A stretch of DNA of 64,000 bases from Sphingobium lactosutens DS20 (lineage in GTDB: Bacteria; Pseudomonadota; Alphaproteobacteria; Sphingomonadales; Sphingomonadaceae), in assembly GCF_000445105.1 (NCBI RefSeq), contig NZ_ATDP01000103.1, positions 142,293-206,292 of the forward strand, written 5' to 3'. The position numbers were made by a program, and so were the translations under genes. This document shows positions 47,218-55,188 of this stretch, piece by piece; positions within the stretch are counted from its first letter, which is position 1, and every line of letters starts with the position of its first letter. The notes beneath the pieces were generated by a model that saw only the letters and a program-made list of their open reading frames with translations, ran no database searches and was not told the origin of the DNA.

Positions 47218-48225
47218 CTACCGTGCCAGCGCCGGATCGATGCTGTTCGCAAGAGGCCGTCCCGCCTCGAAATCGCTAATGTTCGCCAGCGTCGTCTCGG
47301 CAATGCCTTCGAGCGCCTCCTGCGTCAGGAAGGCCTGGTGGCCGGTAACGAGAACATTGGGGAAGGTCAGCAGGCGCTGGAAATCGTCGTCTTCGATGAT
47401 CTCGTTCGACAGGTCCTCGAAGAAGAGATCGGCCTCCTGCTCATAGACGTCGAGCGCGACGCCGCCGATCCTGCGGGCCTTGAGTCCGGCGATCAGCGCC
47501 CGCGTGTCGATGAGCGCACCACGGCTCGTGTTGACGATTACCAGCCCCTCGCGCGCCTTCGCGATTGCATCGGCGTCGATGATATGGCGCGTCTGCGGTG
47601 TCAGCGGGCAATGCAGCGAGACGATCTCGGCCCGCTCCAACAACTCGGCGGGCGGCACATAGGAGACGCCCATCGCCGCCAGCTCCGGATCCTCGACGAC
47701 GTCGCTCGCCAACACTTGGCAGCCGAAGCCTAGTTGTAGCGTGCGCGCCACCAGCGCGCCGATCCGGCCGGTGCCGATGACACCTGCGGTACGACCGTGC
47801 AGGTTGCGGCCAATCAGGCCGTCCAACGAAAAATTATTCTCCCGCACCCGCGCCCAGGCGCGATGCACCTTGCGGTCGAGTGCCAGCAGCAGCGCAATAG
47901 TGAACTCGGCGACGGCATGCGGCGAATAGGCTGGCACCCGTACGACAGCGACACCCAGCCGCGCCGCAGTCCGGAGGTCCACATTGTTGTACCCCGCACA
48001 GCGCAACGCCACCAGTCGCGTGCCCTGCGCCGCCAGCCGTTCCAGCACGGCAGCGTCGGCCCGGTCGTTGACGAAGATGCAAACAGCCGGAAACCCCTGC
48101 GCCAGAGGCGCCGTGCTCTCATCCAGCCGGGGTTCCAGGAAATGGAGCTCATGCCCGTGCACGACATTGGCCCCGCTCAGGAACTGCCGATCATAGTCCT
48201 TGGTGCCAAAGATCGCGATGCGCAT
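47218..48225 (-). CDS. ldhA: D-lactate dehydrogenase / 2-hydroxyacid dehydrogenase
   Basis: This 335-aa NAD-dependent enzyme interconverts pyruvate and D-lactate or a similar 2-hydroxyacid. Landmarks are ALRCAGYNNVDL (residues 73-84), PAYSPHAVAEFTIALLL, the Rossmann motif GVIGTGRIGALVAR near 147-160, the catalytic-Arg region NTSRGALIDT and the C-terminal GHQAFLTQEAL with the catalytic His. It closely resembles the fermentative LdhA, which suits the low-oxygen setting. Confidence 0.9.
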   Translation of the reverse strand: MRIAIFGTKDYDRQFLSGANVVHGHELHFLEPRLDESTAPLAQGFPAVCIFVNDRADAAVLERLAAQGTRLVALRCAGYNNVDLRTAARLGVAVVRVPAYSPHAVAEFTIALLLALDRKVHRAWARVRENNFSLDGLIGRNLHGRTAGVIGTGRIGALVARTLQLGFGCQVLASDVVEDPELAAMGVSYVPPAELLERAEIVSLHCPLTPQTRHIIDADAIAKAREGLVIVNTSRGALIDTRALIAGLKARRIGGVALDVYEQEADLFFEDLSNEIIEDDDFQRLLTFPNVLVTGHQAFLTQEALEGIAETTLANISDFEAGRPLANSIDPALAR

Positions 48226-48281
48226 GGCCGCATAGTGGCAGGACCAGTTGGGCGGTCAATGGTTCGGATACCCGCAAACGG

Positions 48282-48310
48282 AAAAGGGCACCGTTTCAGC
48301 GGCGGCACCC
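48282..48310 (-). terminator. Terminator downstream of ompW
   Basis: Read leftwards after the ompW stop, GGGTGCCG and CGGTGCCC can form an 8-bp stem in RNA with two G-U pairs, followed by TTTT. It lies between ompW and ldhA and would end the ompW transcript. Confidence 0.6.
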
Positions 48311-48320
48311 CTCTCGGAGG

Positions 48321-48983
48321 TCAGAAGCGCATACCCAAGCCAACGCCGAAGACCAGTGGGTCTAGCTCCACATGGACCTTCTGTACGCCCGCAGCGCTCG
48401 TGCTAAGCCGCGCGTCGGTGTCGATGTCGATATATTTGATGTCGAAGTTCAGGAAGACCTTATCGGTCAGGTCGATGTCCACGCCGGCCTGCGCCGCCCA
48501 GCCGAAGCTGTCGGACATGTGCACCTTGGTCTTGCCGACAGCGCCCTCCAGAGCCGTGGAAGCGTCCTCATTGTAGAACAGCGTGTAGTTGATGCCGGCA
48601 CCTGCATATGGACGCACCTTGCCCTGGGGCACGAAATGATATTGCGCCGTGAGGGTCGGTGGCAGCACCCAGGTGGAAGCGAGCTTGCCGATGCTGCCCG
48701 TCGTGCCGGTACGACCACTGGCGCTATGCTTGGTGGTCGCTGCGATCAGTTCGAAGCCGATATGGTCGGCCGCCATCCAGGTGAAGTCGATCTCCGGCGT
48801 GATTGCATTATCGATGCTCACCTTTTCGCCGGGGAACCCAGGCAGCACACTACCACTTTTTTCGTTGGGCGCGACGATGATGCCGCGCAGGCGGATCAGC
48901 ACATCGCCCTGTTTCGCCTGCGCCGGCGTGGCGAGCGCGGCGGCAATGGCTGCGGCGCCCAGCAATAGGACTGTCCTGTTCAT
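48321..48983 (-). CDS. ompW: OmpW-family outer-membrane protein
   Basis: This 220-aa protein has a signal peptide ending at TPAQA (residue 23) and an eight-stranded barrel pattern. QGDVLIRLRGIIVAPNEKSG near residues 25-44 and the YHFVPQGKVRPYAGAGINYT-type segment near 130 are OmpW signatures, and it ends in VGLGMRF with the C-terminal Phe. OmpW genes are commonly FNR-controlled, and two FNR/FixK-like boxes lie in its upstream region shared with hemN. Confidence 0.92.
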   Translation of the reverse strand: MNRTVLLLGAAAIAAALATPAQAKQGDVLIRLRGIIVAPNEKSGSVLPGFPGEKVSIDNAITPEIDFTWMAADHIGFELIAATTKHSASGRTGTTGSIGKLASTWVLPPTLTAQYHFVPQGKVRPYAGAGINYTLFYNEDASTALEGAVGKTKVHMSDSFGWAAQAGVDIDLTDKVFLNFDIKYIDIDTDARLSTSAAGVQKVHVELDPLVFGVGLGMRF

Positions 48984-49043
48984 AGGGGTCTCCTTCCCTT
49001 CTGGTTGGTGACTGCCCTTTGAGCCCCATCGGCCGATTGGACA

Positions 49044-49079
49044 TTGATCCGGCGCAACGCGTTATTTGACATGGCGCAA
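49044..49079. promoter_or_regulatory. Two FNR/FixK-like boxes between ompW and hemN
   Basis: TTGAT-CCGG-CGCAA (49044-49057) and TTGAC-ATGG-CGCAA (49066-49079) have the 5-4-5 layout of FNR/FixK sites. Their centres are 22 bp apart, about two helical turns, in the 124-bp space between divergent ompW and hemN. Half-site TTGA(T/C) is canonical and CGCAA is the variant seen again at fnrL. FnrL is the obvious candidate regulator. Confidence 0.65.
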
Positions 49080-49107
49080 TGTGCACTGACCGCGCCCGTG
49101 CGATCAC

Positions 49108-50418
49108 GTGCGTATGTGGACCTATTATCCCGATCTGCTCGCGCGGCCGGTGCCGCGCTACACCAGCTATCCCACCGCAGCCCAGTTCAGCGATGCTGTG
49201 GGAGAGGCTGAATTGATGGCACGGCTGGACGCACTGGAGACGGACACGTCGCTCTCCCTCTATGTCCATATTCCCTATTGTCATGATATCTGCTGGTATT
49301 GCGGCTGCAACACCGGAGCGGCTAATCGCATCCAACGCCTGACTGCCTATATCGAGGCGCTGGAGCGCGAAATAGCAATTATTACGACGCGCTTGTCCGG
49401 CCGCGGCCGGGTGCGGCGCATCGCCTTTGGGGGAGGCAGTCCCAATTCCCTGCCGCTGGTTGATTTCGTCCGGTTGTCGCAACAACTGAGCCGCTGTTTC
49501 GATGCGCATGATGCGCAGATCTCGGTGGAGCTGGACCCCCGCCGACTGGACAACCAGTGGATCACGACGATGGCGGCTATGGGGGTAAGTCGCGTCAATC
49601 TGGGCGTGCAGACCTTCGCACCGGCGGTGCAGGCGCGGATCGGTCGCATTCAGCCGCACGACCTGGTGAAGCGCGCGGTGGAGGGCTTCGCCCGCGCCGG
49701 CGTGGCGACCGGTTTCGACCTGATGTACGGCCTGCCGGGACAGACAATTGAAGACCTCATCGCTACGCTGGACGCCAGCATCGTGCTTGCGCCCGCACGG
49801 ATCGCGCTGTTTGGCTATGCCCATATGCCACGCCTTCTGCCGCGCCAGCAGCGGATCGACGCCAACGACCTGCCGGATCTGGCAACCCGCTTCGCCATGG
49901 CGGCGCAGGGGCACGAGCGGCTGATCGCCGCAGGGTATGAAGCGATCGGTTTCGATCATTTCGCCCTCCCCGGCGACGGGCTGGCGCAGGCCACGCGCGA
50001 GGGGCGACTGCGGCGCAATTTCCAGGGCTTCACCGACGATGACGCCGACATACTCATCGGAATGGGCGCGAGCGCGATCAGCGCCTTTCCCGATCTGCTG
50101 GTTCAGAATGAGAAGCGCGCCGGGGCCTGGCGCGAGCGGATCGCCGCCGACCGGCTTACTGCCTCTCGCGGGCTCATCCGCGATGGGGAAGACCGGCGGC
50201 GGGGGCGCATCATAGAGGCACTGCTCTGCCGGGGCGAGGCCCATCCGGGTGCGACACCCATGCCCGATCTGTCGGATTTCGAGGCGCTGGGGCTAGTCCG
50301 GCGCAGCGAGGGACGCATGCTTCTGACACCGGCCGCTCGTCCCTATGCGCGGGTCATTGCAGCACGGTTCGACGCCTATCTGGCGGCTGAGGAAAGGCGC
50401 TTCAGCCATGCGGTCTAG
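49108..50418 (+). CDS. hemN: Oxygen-independent coproporphyrinogen III oxidase HemN
   Basis: This 436-aa radical-SAM enzyme converts coproporphyrinogen III to protoporphyrinogen IX without oxygen, supplying haem for the cbb3 oxidase at low O2. The [4Fe-4S] motif CHDICWYCGC (C-x3-C-x2-C) is at about residues 58-67 after YVHIPY. Further landmarks are PRYTSYPTAAQF near the N-terminus, FGGGSPN at about 110 and FDLMYGLPGQT at about 206. Length is slightly below the usual 450-460. Confidence 0.95.
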   Translation: MRMWTYYPDLLARPVPRYTSYPTAAQFSDAVGEAELMARLDALETDTSLSLYVHIPYCHDICWYCGCNTGAANRIQRLTAYIEALEREIAIITTRLSGRGRVRRIAFGGGSPNSLPLVDFVRLSQQLSRCFDAHDAQISVELDPRRLDNQWITTMAAMGVSRVNLGVQTFAPAVQARIGRIQPHDLVKRAVEGFARAGVATGFDLMYGLPGQTIEDLIATLDASIVLAPARIALFGYAHMPRLLPRQQRIDANDLPDLATRFAMAAQGHERLIAAGYEAIGFDHFALPGDGLAQATREGRLRRNFQGFTDDDADILIGMGASAISAFPDLLVQNEKRAGAWRERIAADRLTASRGLIRDGEDRRRGRIIEALLCRGEAHPGATPMPDLSDFEALGLVRRSEGRMLLTPAARPYARVIAARFDAYLAAEERRFSHAV

Positions 50419-50653
50419 CGCGGCATGGCTAGCGGCTTCTGCTTGCCTCAATCTGGCGGCGGGGGCTCTGCCGGCACCGGCGGTTGCGCGCTCCATCCCA
50501 TTTTGCGGCGCGCCGCCGCCTGGCTGGGTTCCGATCGACCGTCGCCATACGCCAAGACAACCCGCGCAGGGCAGTGCCTGCCATGTTCTGCTGTGCAACG
50601 CCGATCGCGAGAGGCGGAGCGGTTTCGGCGATCCGCTGGATCTAAAAAGGTGA
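50408..50653 (+). CDS. Small exported hypothetical protein after hemN
   Basis: This 81-aa protein starts inside the end of hemN (ATG at 50408). The first 27 residues look like a Sec signal (MRSSAAWLAASACLNLAAGA, then PAPAVA as a cleavage site). The mature part is short, with three Cys (one in the CHVLLC pair) and a basic DRERRSGFGD segment. No family is recognised. The overlap with hemN suggests coupled translation; it could also be a chance frame. Confidence 0.5.
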   Translation: MRSSAAWLAASACLNLAAGALPAPAVARSIPFCGAPPPGWVPIDRRHTPRQPAQGSACHVLLCNADRERRSGFGDPLDLKR

Positions 50654-50883
50654 GCGCTTCCAAAAAAATGAAGATGAGCCGCTGAACTGCGTAAAGTCAC
50701 GCGGATGCGCTTGCCGGCTGATTAAGCCTTGAATGACCGGTTCTGGCGTAACTCGACATTCCGTCCGCGGCGTCGGAACGGCTTTAAGTCGTCGCAAACT
50801 GCCGCGCTGTGAACGTCAGCTATCCCTCCATTCCACATTCGAAGCGGTCATTCGCCTACCGGCCAGACCCAGTCATTCCCCCA

Positions 50884-52860
50884 TCATGAAATCGACGGCC
50901 CGCTGCGCTGCCTGCCGATCGTCCAATTGATGCTGTCACCGCGCATGAGGCCGGACACCTTCTTGCCGATGTGGCGATCCAGAACCGGCCGCCACGGAAC
51001 GAGGGTGAACTCCCGGCTGTTCTCAATCAGGGCGTAGCGGCCGGAAGCAAGCTCGACGGGGCGACGATAAATGCCGTCAATCCGCTCGCCCGGCCTGGGC
51101 TCGGTATAGGCGAGGCCGAGCTGGTCGGAGAGCTGACCGGTGATCAGGTTCAGTTCCCGACGGCGTAGCGTCGAGAGCAGGTTCGCGCGGACCATCACGC
51201 GTCCCTGTTCTTCCTGTGCCAGCCCTTCCGCGATCAGCCACTGCCGTCGCCGGTCAATGGCTTCCCGGACCTCGGCCCCGAACCCGGCCTCACGCAGCGG
51301 CATCGGATCGGCCGAGAGCAGTTCGCGATCGAGCCAGGTTGCGCCGTCGGCTCCGGCCTGCCGATCCAGCGGCAGGGAAGCCAGGGTATGGACGATCACG
51401 GGTGTTGCCTTCGCACGGTGCGCCTCGAACGCCGCCGCCCGCTCGACATGGTCAGGCGCGATAACCCATGTGCCATCCGCCTCGCGCTCCACGCTACCCT
51501 TGGCTTTACGCATGGCCTCCAGCCTGCGGACATGGGTTTCAGCAAAGCTCTCGGTCGCGGCTGGATCATGACGCAGATGCAGGTCGATGGAATAGCGCCC
51601 GCCATGGGCAGCGGCGACCTCGGCAATCGTGCGGTCCACCGCCCGCGCCTCGATCGATTCCGGCTCGATGCGCACGACAGCGCCGGGCGGGATCGGCTCC
51701 ACCGCCTCGCCCTTGCCGATGTCGACATAATGGCTGCGCCCATCGATCCCGTCGACGATCAGATAATGGCGGTCATCCAGTTCCTCGGACAGGCCTCGCT
51801 CGACCACCCGCCCGACGATAGGCGTCATCCGCGCGGGATCGGCGATCACATAGTCGCCCGGCGCCCGCTCCAGGCCATGCTCGGTGAAGGCACGCTGCAT
51901 CATGCGGATGATGTCGCCGCGTTCCCCCATACGGCGCAGCACATCGTCCATGCCCTCGGCCAGTCGCCAGCGCCCCGGTTCGACCTCATCGGCCAGCCCC
52001 AGTCGCCCGAGCTTCTGGAGCCGGCCAGCGCGCAGGCTCTGCTGCAACGGATCGGCCAAGGACGTTACCACCGCGCGGTCGCTATCCATGTCGCGAAGCA
52101 GCCGGCGATCGATACTGGTCAACCGCTCCTGATCCATCTCGCAACGAAGCCGATCCTCGATCTCGATGTCGGCACGCGGGCCAAGGTCCAGCGACACCAG
52201 CTCCGCCGCCCGCTCGCGAATGCCTTGCGTGATATAGTCGCGGGCAATGACGAGATCATATCCGCGCTCATCCTTCCCGCGCAGGATGATATGGGTATGG
52301 GGACGGCCGGTGTTGAAGTGATCGGCAGCGACCCAATCCAGCTTCGTGCCCAAATCCTGCTCCATCTGCGTCATGAGGCGGCGGGTCAGGGATTGGAGGT
52401 CATCATAATGCTGGCCGTCTTCCGGCGAAACGATGAAGCGGAACTGGTGCGGGTCGCCGTCCGCCCGATCGAGGAAGGCGCGGCCATCGACCTTGTCCTG
52501 ATCGGCCGAATAGAGCTGGCCCGGCGCGCCGTCGCGGGTGACGCCATCGCGCTGGATGTAGCGCAGGTGCGCACGGGCAGCATTCATACCCTTGGCACGG
52601 TCAAGGCGAACGATCCGAGATTTGACGATGACCCGGCGCTGCCGCCACGCCGCGAAATGATCGCGCGAGGCGAGCACGCGGCCAACACCGACACCCACGC
52701 CGGAGCGGTTGCCGTGAAAGCGACCACGCTGCCCTCCCGGTCCCGCCATGCCGCCCGCCAGATTGGTGGCGCGCAGCACCTGGCTCATATAGCTCCTGCC
52801 GCGCCGGATCGGCGTGGTGCGCATCCGGCCGAGCCGGGGTTCGACATCATCATCCTCCAT
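50884..52860 (-). CDS. DUF3363-type conjugative relaxase (VirD2-like)
   Basis: This 658-aa protein should nick oriT and lead DNA transfer. The relaxase domain contains AHLRYIQRDGVTRDG around residues 97-111 (a candidate catalytic Tyr101) and the metal-binding HTH pair His188 and His190 in RPHTHIILRG. The long C-terminal part is the DUF3363 region, ending in LVPWRPVLDRHIGKKVSGLMRGD and a short tail. In related clusters this gene is directly followed by traG; here about 39 kb of cargo lies between. The first about 80 residues are poorly conserved and the start may be later. Confidence 0.9.
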   Translation of the reverse strand: MEDDDVEPRLGRMRTTPIRRGRSYMSQVLRATNLAGGMAGPGGQRGRFHGNRSGVGVGVGRVLASRDHFAAWRQRRVIVKSRIVRLDRAKGMNAARAHLRYIQRDGVTRDGAPGQLYSADQDKVDGRAFLDRADGDPHQFRFIVSPEDGQHYDDLQSLTRRLMTQMEQDLGTKLDWVAADHFNTGRPHTHIILRGKDERGYDLVIARDYITQGIRERAAELVSLDLGPRADIEIEDRLRCEMDQERLTSIDRRLLRDMDSDRAVVTSLADPLQQSLRAGRLQKLGRLGLADEVEPGRWRLAEGMDDVLRRMGERGDIIRMMQRAFTEHGLERAPGDYVIADPARMTPIVGRVVERGLSEELDDRHYLIVDGIDGRSHYVDIGKGEAVEPIPPGAVVRIEPESIEARAVDRTIAEVAAAHGGRYSIDLHLRHDPAATESFAETHVRRLEAMRKAKGSVEREADGTWVIAPDHVERAAAFEAHRAKATPVIVHTLASLPLDRQAGADGATWLDRELLSADPMPLREAGFGAEVREAIDRRRQWLIAEGLAQEEQGRVMVRANLLSTLRRRELNLITGQLSDQLGLAYTEPRPGERIDGIYRRPVELASGRYALIENSREFTLVPWRPVLDRHIGKKVSGLMRGDSINWTIGRQRSGPSIS

Positions 52861-52899
52861 GACGGGACACCTGACCGGGCGGAACGCGCCAAAGCAGCC

Positions 52900-53043
52900 A
52901 TGGCGCCATAAGAAAAGGCCTCAATTCAGCAGCTTGAACCGGCCATAGCACCATGTCCCCGATAGTGGCGCCATACCAAAAGTCAGAAAAAACGATGTGC
53001 AGACAACGGCTTATGGCGTGATGTCCGGAGGGCATGGCGCCAT
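52900..53043. repeat. Three spaced copies of a TGGCGCCAT palindrome upstream of the relaxase gene
   Basis: ATGGCGCCAT occurs at 52900-52909 and 53034-53043, with GTGGCGCCAT at 52965-52974 and a partial ATGGCGTGAT at 53013-53022. Spacing of the full copies is 65 and 69 bp. The stretch has no gene and lies immediately before the relaxase gene, so these are candidate operator or transfer-origin sites. Confidence 0.6.
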
Positions 53044-53160
53044 TTCTTTCATCTTGCCTTAGCCCCATCCCCACGATCACAGACCTTTCTTCCGATCCGG
53101 CGCCTCCCTCGAGAAGCAGAGAGAGCAGGAGCGGCATTGCCGGCCGCTTCCAATTCCTCC

Positions 53161-53289
53161 TTAGCCATCGGGTCGATCCCGTGCCGCCAGGGCGGCCTCC
53201 AGTTCGGCCTTGATCTGCCGAATTTCGGCTGGATCCTCGTTCCATTCGAGTTCGGCCCGAAGCTCGTCGATATGCTGCTGAAGTGTCAT
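53161..53289 (-). CDS. Small helical protein, 42 aa, with a perfect ribosome-binding site
   Basis: This short gene starts at the ATG at 53289 with AGGAGG 7 bases upstream, which makes expression likely. The 42-aa product (MTLQQHIDELRAELEW, then NEDPAEIRQIKAELEAALAA) is almost entirely helical, with two heptad-like segments that could pair as a hairpin or coiled coil. It lies between the relaxase and lytic transglycosylase genes. I recognise no named family; a role in transfer is suggested by position only. Confidence 0.65.
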   Translation of the reverse strand: MTLQQHIDELRAELEWNEDPAEIRQIKAELEAALAARDRPDG

Positions 53290-53379
53290 TTTGACCTCCT
53301 GATCCTGAAAGACAGGAGGCTGCGCCCGGCAGGGAGCGGGCCGGGTCAAGGACCGCGAAGCGGCCGCGCCAGCGGCGAT

Positions 53380-53417
53380 GGGGGTGCCGATTTTGCGTCA
53401 GCAAAATTGGGGGTACC
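53380..53417. other. Candidate origin of transfer (oriT)
   Basis: A perfect 7-bp hairpin ATTTTGC-GTCA-GCAAAAT (53390-53407) is flanked by near-identical direct repeats GGGGGTGCC (53380-53388) and GGGGGTACC (53409-53417). It is an AT-rich island in otherwise GC-rich non-coding DNA between the small helical protein and the lytic transglycosylase gene, close to the relaxase gene. Hairpin plus direct repeats near a relaxase gene is the usual look of oriT. Confidence 0.5.
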
Positions 53418-53499
53418 ATCGTCCTTGAGGCGGCCTGCTGCCTGCCGGACACTGGGAATGACTGAGCGGATTTTTTCCTCTCGTCAGGGCGCCGCGCTG

Positions 53500-54156
53500 T
53501 CATCTGGAACCCTCCGCCCGCGGTGCTGATGGTGCGATAATGAGAGACCGGGGCGCGGTCGCGTCATCCTTGGAGGCGGGGCTGGCCGCGGGCTTCAAGG
53601 CGACATTGAGGGTGAAGAAGAGCTGCGTACCCGACAGGACTGGAGGGGGCATGGGGGCCTTCGCCGAGGTAGCCTCGATATAGAGGCGCGTCTCGGCGGG
53701 CAGCGCCCGGCCTGATCGCAGATGCTCGGAATAGCGACCTGGGCCTGCATTATAGGCTGCAAATAGGCCGGGATAGCCAAAGCTGTCATACATGATGCGC
53801 AGATAGGCCGTGCCCGCCAGGATATTGTCGTGCGGATCGTGCGGATCGGAACCCAGACCATGCCGGGCGCGCATCGCCGCCCAGGTTCCCGGCATCAATT
53901 GCATGAGGCCCATCGCCCCTGCCCGGCTGACGATCGGGTGTCCGTCAAGATGCGTATGCCCCCCGCTTTCCGCCTTCATGACCGCGACAATCCAGGCTTC
54001 GGGCACGCCAAAGCGCTGGGCCGCTTGCGTGATGAGGGGGCGCCAGCGTTCGATCGCAGCGCCTGCCGCCGCGCGCGGCATCTCCCGCTGCGCCGTACCG
54101 GGATCCGGCGACATCAGCAGCATGGCTGCGGCAAGGATGCGGATCAGCGGAGCCAT
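53500..54156 (-). CDS. Lytic transglycosylase of the conjugation region
   Basis: This 218-aa exported protein starts at the ATG at 54156, overlapping the traF-like gene by 13 bases. A signal peptide spans about residues 1-22. The SLT domain has catalytic Glu63 in VMKAESGGHTH, the AMGLMQLMPGT motif near 81-91 and AAYNAGPGRY near 133-142. It probably opens the peptidoglycan for the transfer channel, the VirB1 role. The last about 45 residues are a variable tail. Confidence 0.92.
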   Translation of the reverse strand: MAPLIRILAAAMLLMSPDPGTAQREMPRAAAGAAIERWRPLITQAAQRFGVPEAWIVAVMKAESGGHTHLDGHPIVSRAGAMGLMQLMPGTWAAMRARHGLGSDPHDPHDNILAGTAYLRIMYDSFGYPGLFAAYNAGPGRYSEHLRSGRALPAETRLYIEATSAKAPMPPPVLSGTQLFFTLNVALKPAASPASKDDATAPRSLIIAPSAPRAEGSR

Positions 54157-54731
54157 AGCGGGTTCGCCTTGCCGATGATCGCTTCGGGTTCCAGCGGCCC
54201 GAAATAGCGGCTGTCGAAAGAGTCCGCGCGGTCCATCAGAAGGAAAAGACGACTGCCCCCTAACGTCTCGCAGCCTTCCCATCTTGGCAGGATGCGGCCC
54301 ATGCGGTCGCGGACGAGCCGCTTGGCGACAGGGGCTCCATTCACATAGATTGCGTCCCCGAGCGCACAAACATCGTCGCCGTCGCGGGCGACGATTCGCT
54401 TCAGCAGCGGAACATTGGCCGGTATATAATGACGTGAGGCGGCAAGTTGGCGTACCCTTGCCGGCATATGGGCCAGGACCATATCGCCGCGTGCAAGCGG
54501 GACGCCGGGATGAACGCGCCACAGGCCGATCGGTGCGCTGGCCGACGCGTTCCACACGAGCCGTGGCGCGGGGCATATCAGATAATCGAGTGCCGTCGCC
54601 GCACCCATGAGGCCGGTGCCGATAGTGATCAGAAGAAGAATGGGCCTGCGCCTGAACCGGCTTTGCCGGGTAAGCGGCGGCACCCATTCGAGCAACGGCG
54701 CGGGGGCCTGTCGGCGCGGGCGCTTAGGCAT
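54144..54731 (-). CDS. traF: TraF-type S26 signal peptidase
   Basis: This 195-aa membrane protease belongs to the S26/TraF family that processes the TrbC pilin of P-type systems. One membrane helix lies at about residues 30-50. Ser65 in SASAPIGLWRV and Lys111 in VPLLKRIVA form the expected Ser-Lys pair, and the later YFGPLEPEAIIGKA matches the family. It overlaps both the HTH gene upstream (8 bases) and the transglycosylase gene downstream. Confidence 0.92.
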   Translation of the reverse strand: MPKRPRRQAPAPLLEWVPPLTRQSRFRRRPILLLITIGTGLMGAATALDYLICPAPRLVWNASASAPIGLWRVHPGVPLARGDMVLAHMPARVRQLAASRHYIPANVPLLKRIVARDGDDVCALGDAIYVNGAPVAKRLVRDRMGRILPRWEGCETLGGSRLFLLMDRADSFDSRYFGPLEPEAIIGKANPLWLR

Positions 54732-54963
54732 CGCGCCCTCCTTTGTCGGTGTCGCCCTGGGTGCTGCGCGACCAGCTATCGAGATCGTCGATATGGTAGC
54801 GGACGAACCGACCGTGCCGGCGGAAGCTTGGTCCCAGACCGTTCCAGCGCATCTGTTCGAGCGTGCGATAGCTCAGGCCAATATAATGGGCGGCCTGCGC
54901 GGTATTGAGAAATGGACTGCCCTTGCGCGCCTGCTCGGCGCGCGCGATTTCACTCTCGCCCAT
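54724..54963 (-). CDS. Small helix-turn-helix protein of the mobile element
   Basis: This 79-aa protein contains a MerR/excisionase-like HTH: FLNTAQAAHYIGLSYRTLEQMRWNGLGPSFRRHGRFVRYHIDDLDSW covers residues 18-65, quoted by its conserved parts LNTAQAAHYIGLS, FRRHGRFVRY and DDLDSW. Such proteins act as excisionase-like or regulatory DNA-binding factors in integrative and conjugative elements. It is the first gene of a short run ending at the relaxase. An inverted repeat at 55043-55073 is a possible operator. Confidence 0.85.
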   Translation of the reverse strand: MGESEIARAEQARKGSPFLNTAQAAHYIGLSYRTLEQMRWNGLGPSFRRHGRFVRYHIDDLDSWSRSTQGDTDKGGRDA

Positions 54964-55042
54964 GATCGTCTCTCCTGCCGACCGCGTGGGTGAAATGGCG
55001 GTCCGACGGGGTGGTGATCGGGGTTGGAGCGCAGGCGCGGGA

Positions 55043-55073
55043 GTGTCGATTTGCGCCCTTCGAAATTCGACAC
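55043..55073. repeat. Inverted repeat upstream of the HTH gene
   Basis: GTGTCGA (55043-55049) and TCGACAC (55067-55073) are perfect inverted copies with AT-rich inner flanks (TTT and AAAT). The site lies 80-110 bases upstream of the HTH gene start, which is a sensible position for an operator. A role is inferred from position only. Confidence 0.45.
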
Positions 55074-55154
55074 CCCCTTGGTCCAGTCCCCCGGGCGGCT
55101 TGGTCCCTCCTTTGCAGCTGCTCGCTTGGCTGATTTTTTTCGGCGATATGATCA

Positions 55155-55182
55155 GACCCCCGCGCCGTGCGGCGCGGGGGTC
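55155..55182 (-). terminator. Strong GC hairpin after the DUF736 gene
   Basis: GACCCCCGCGCC and GGCGCGGGGGTC form a perfect 12-bp stem with a 4-base loop, starting 6 bases past the DUF736 stop. No T-run follows, so it may be a terminator or a 3'-end stabiliser. Confidence 0.55.
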
Positions 55183-55188
55183 TTCAGG

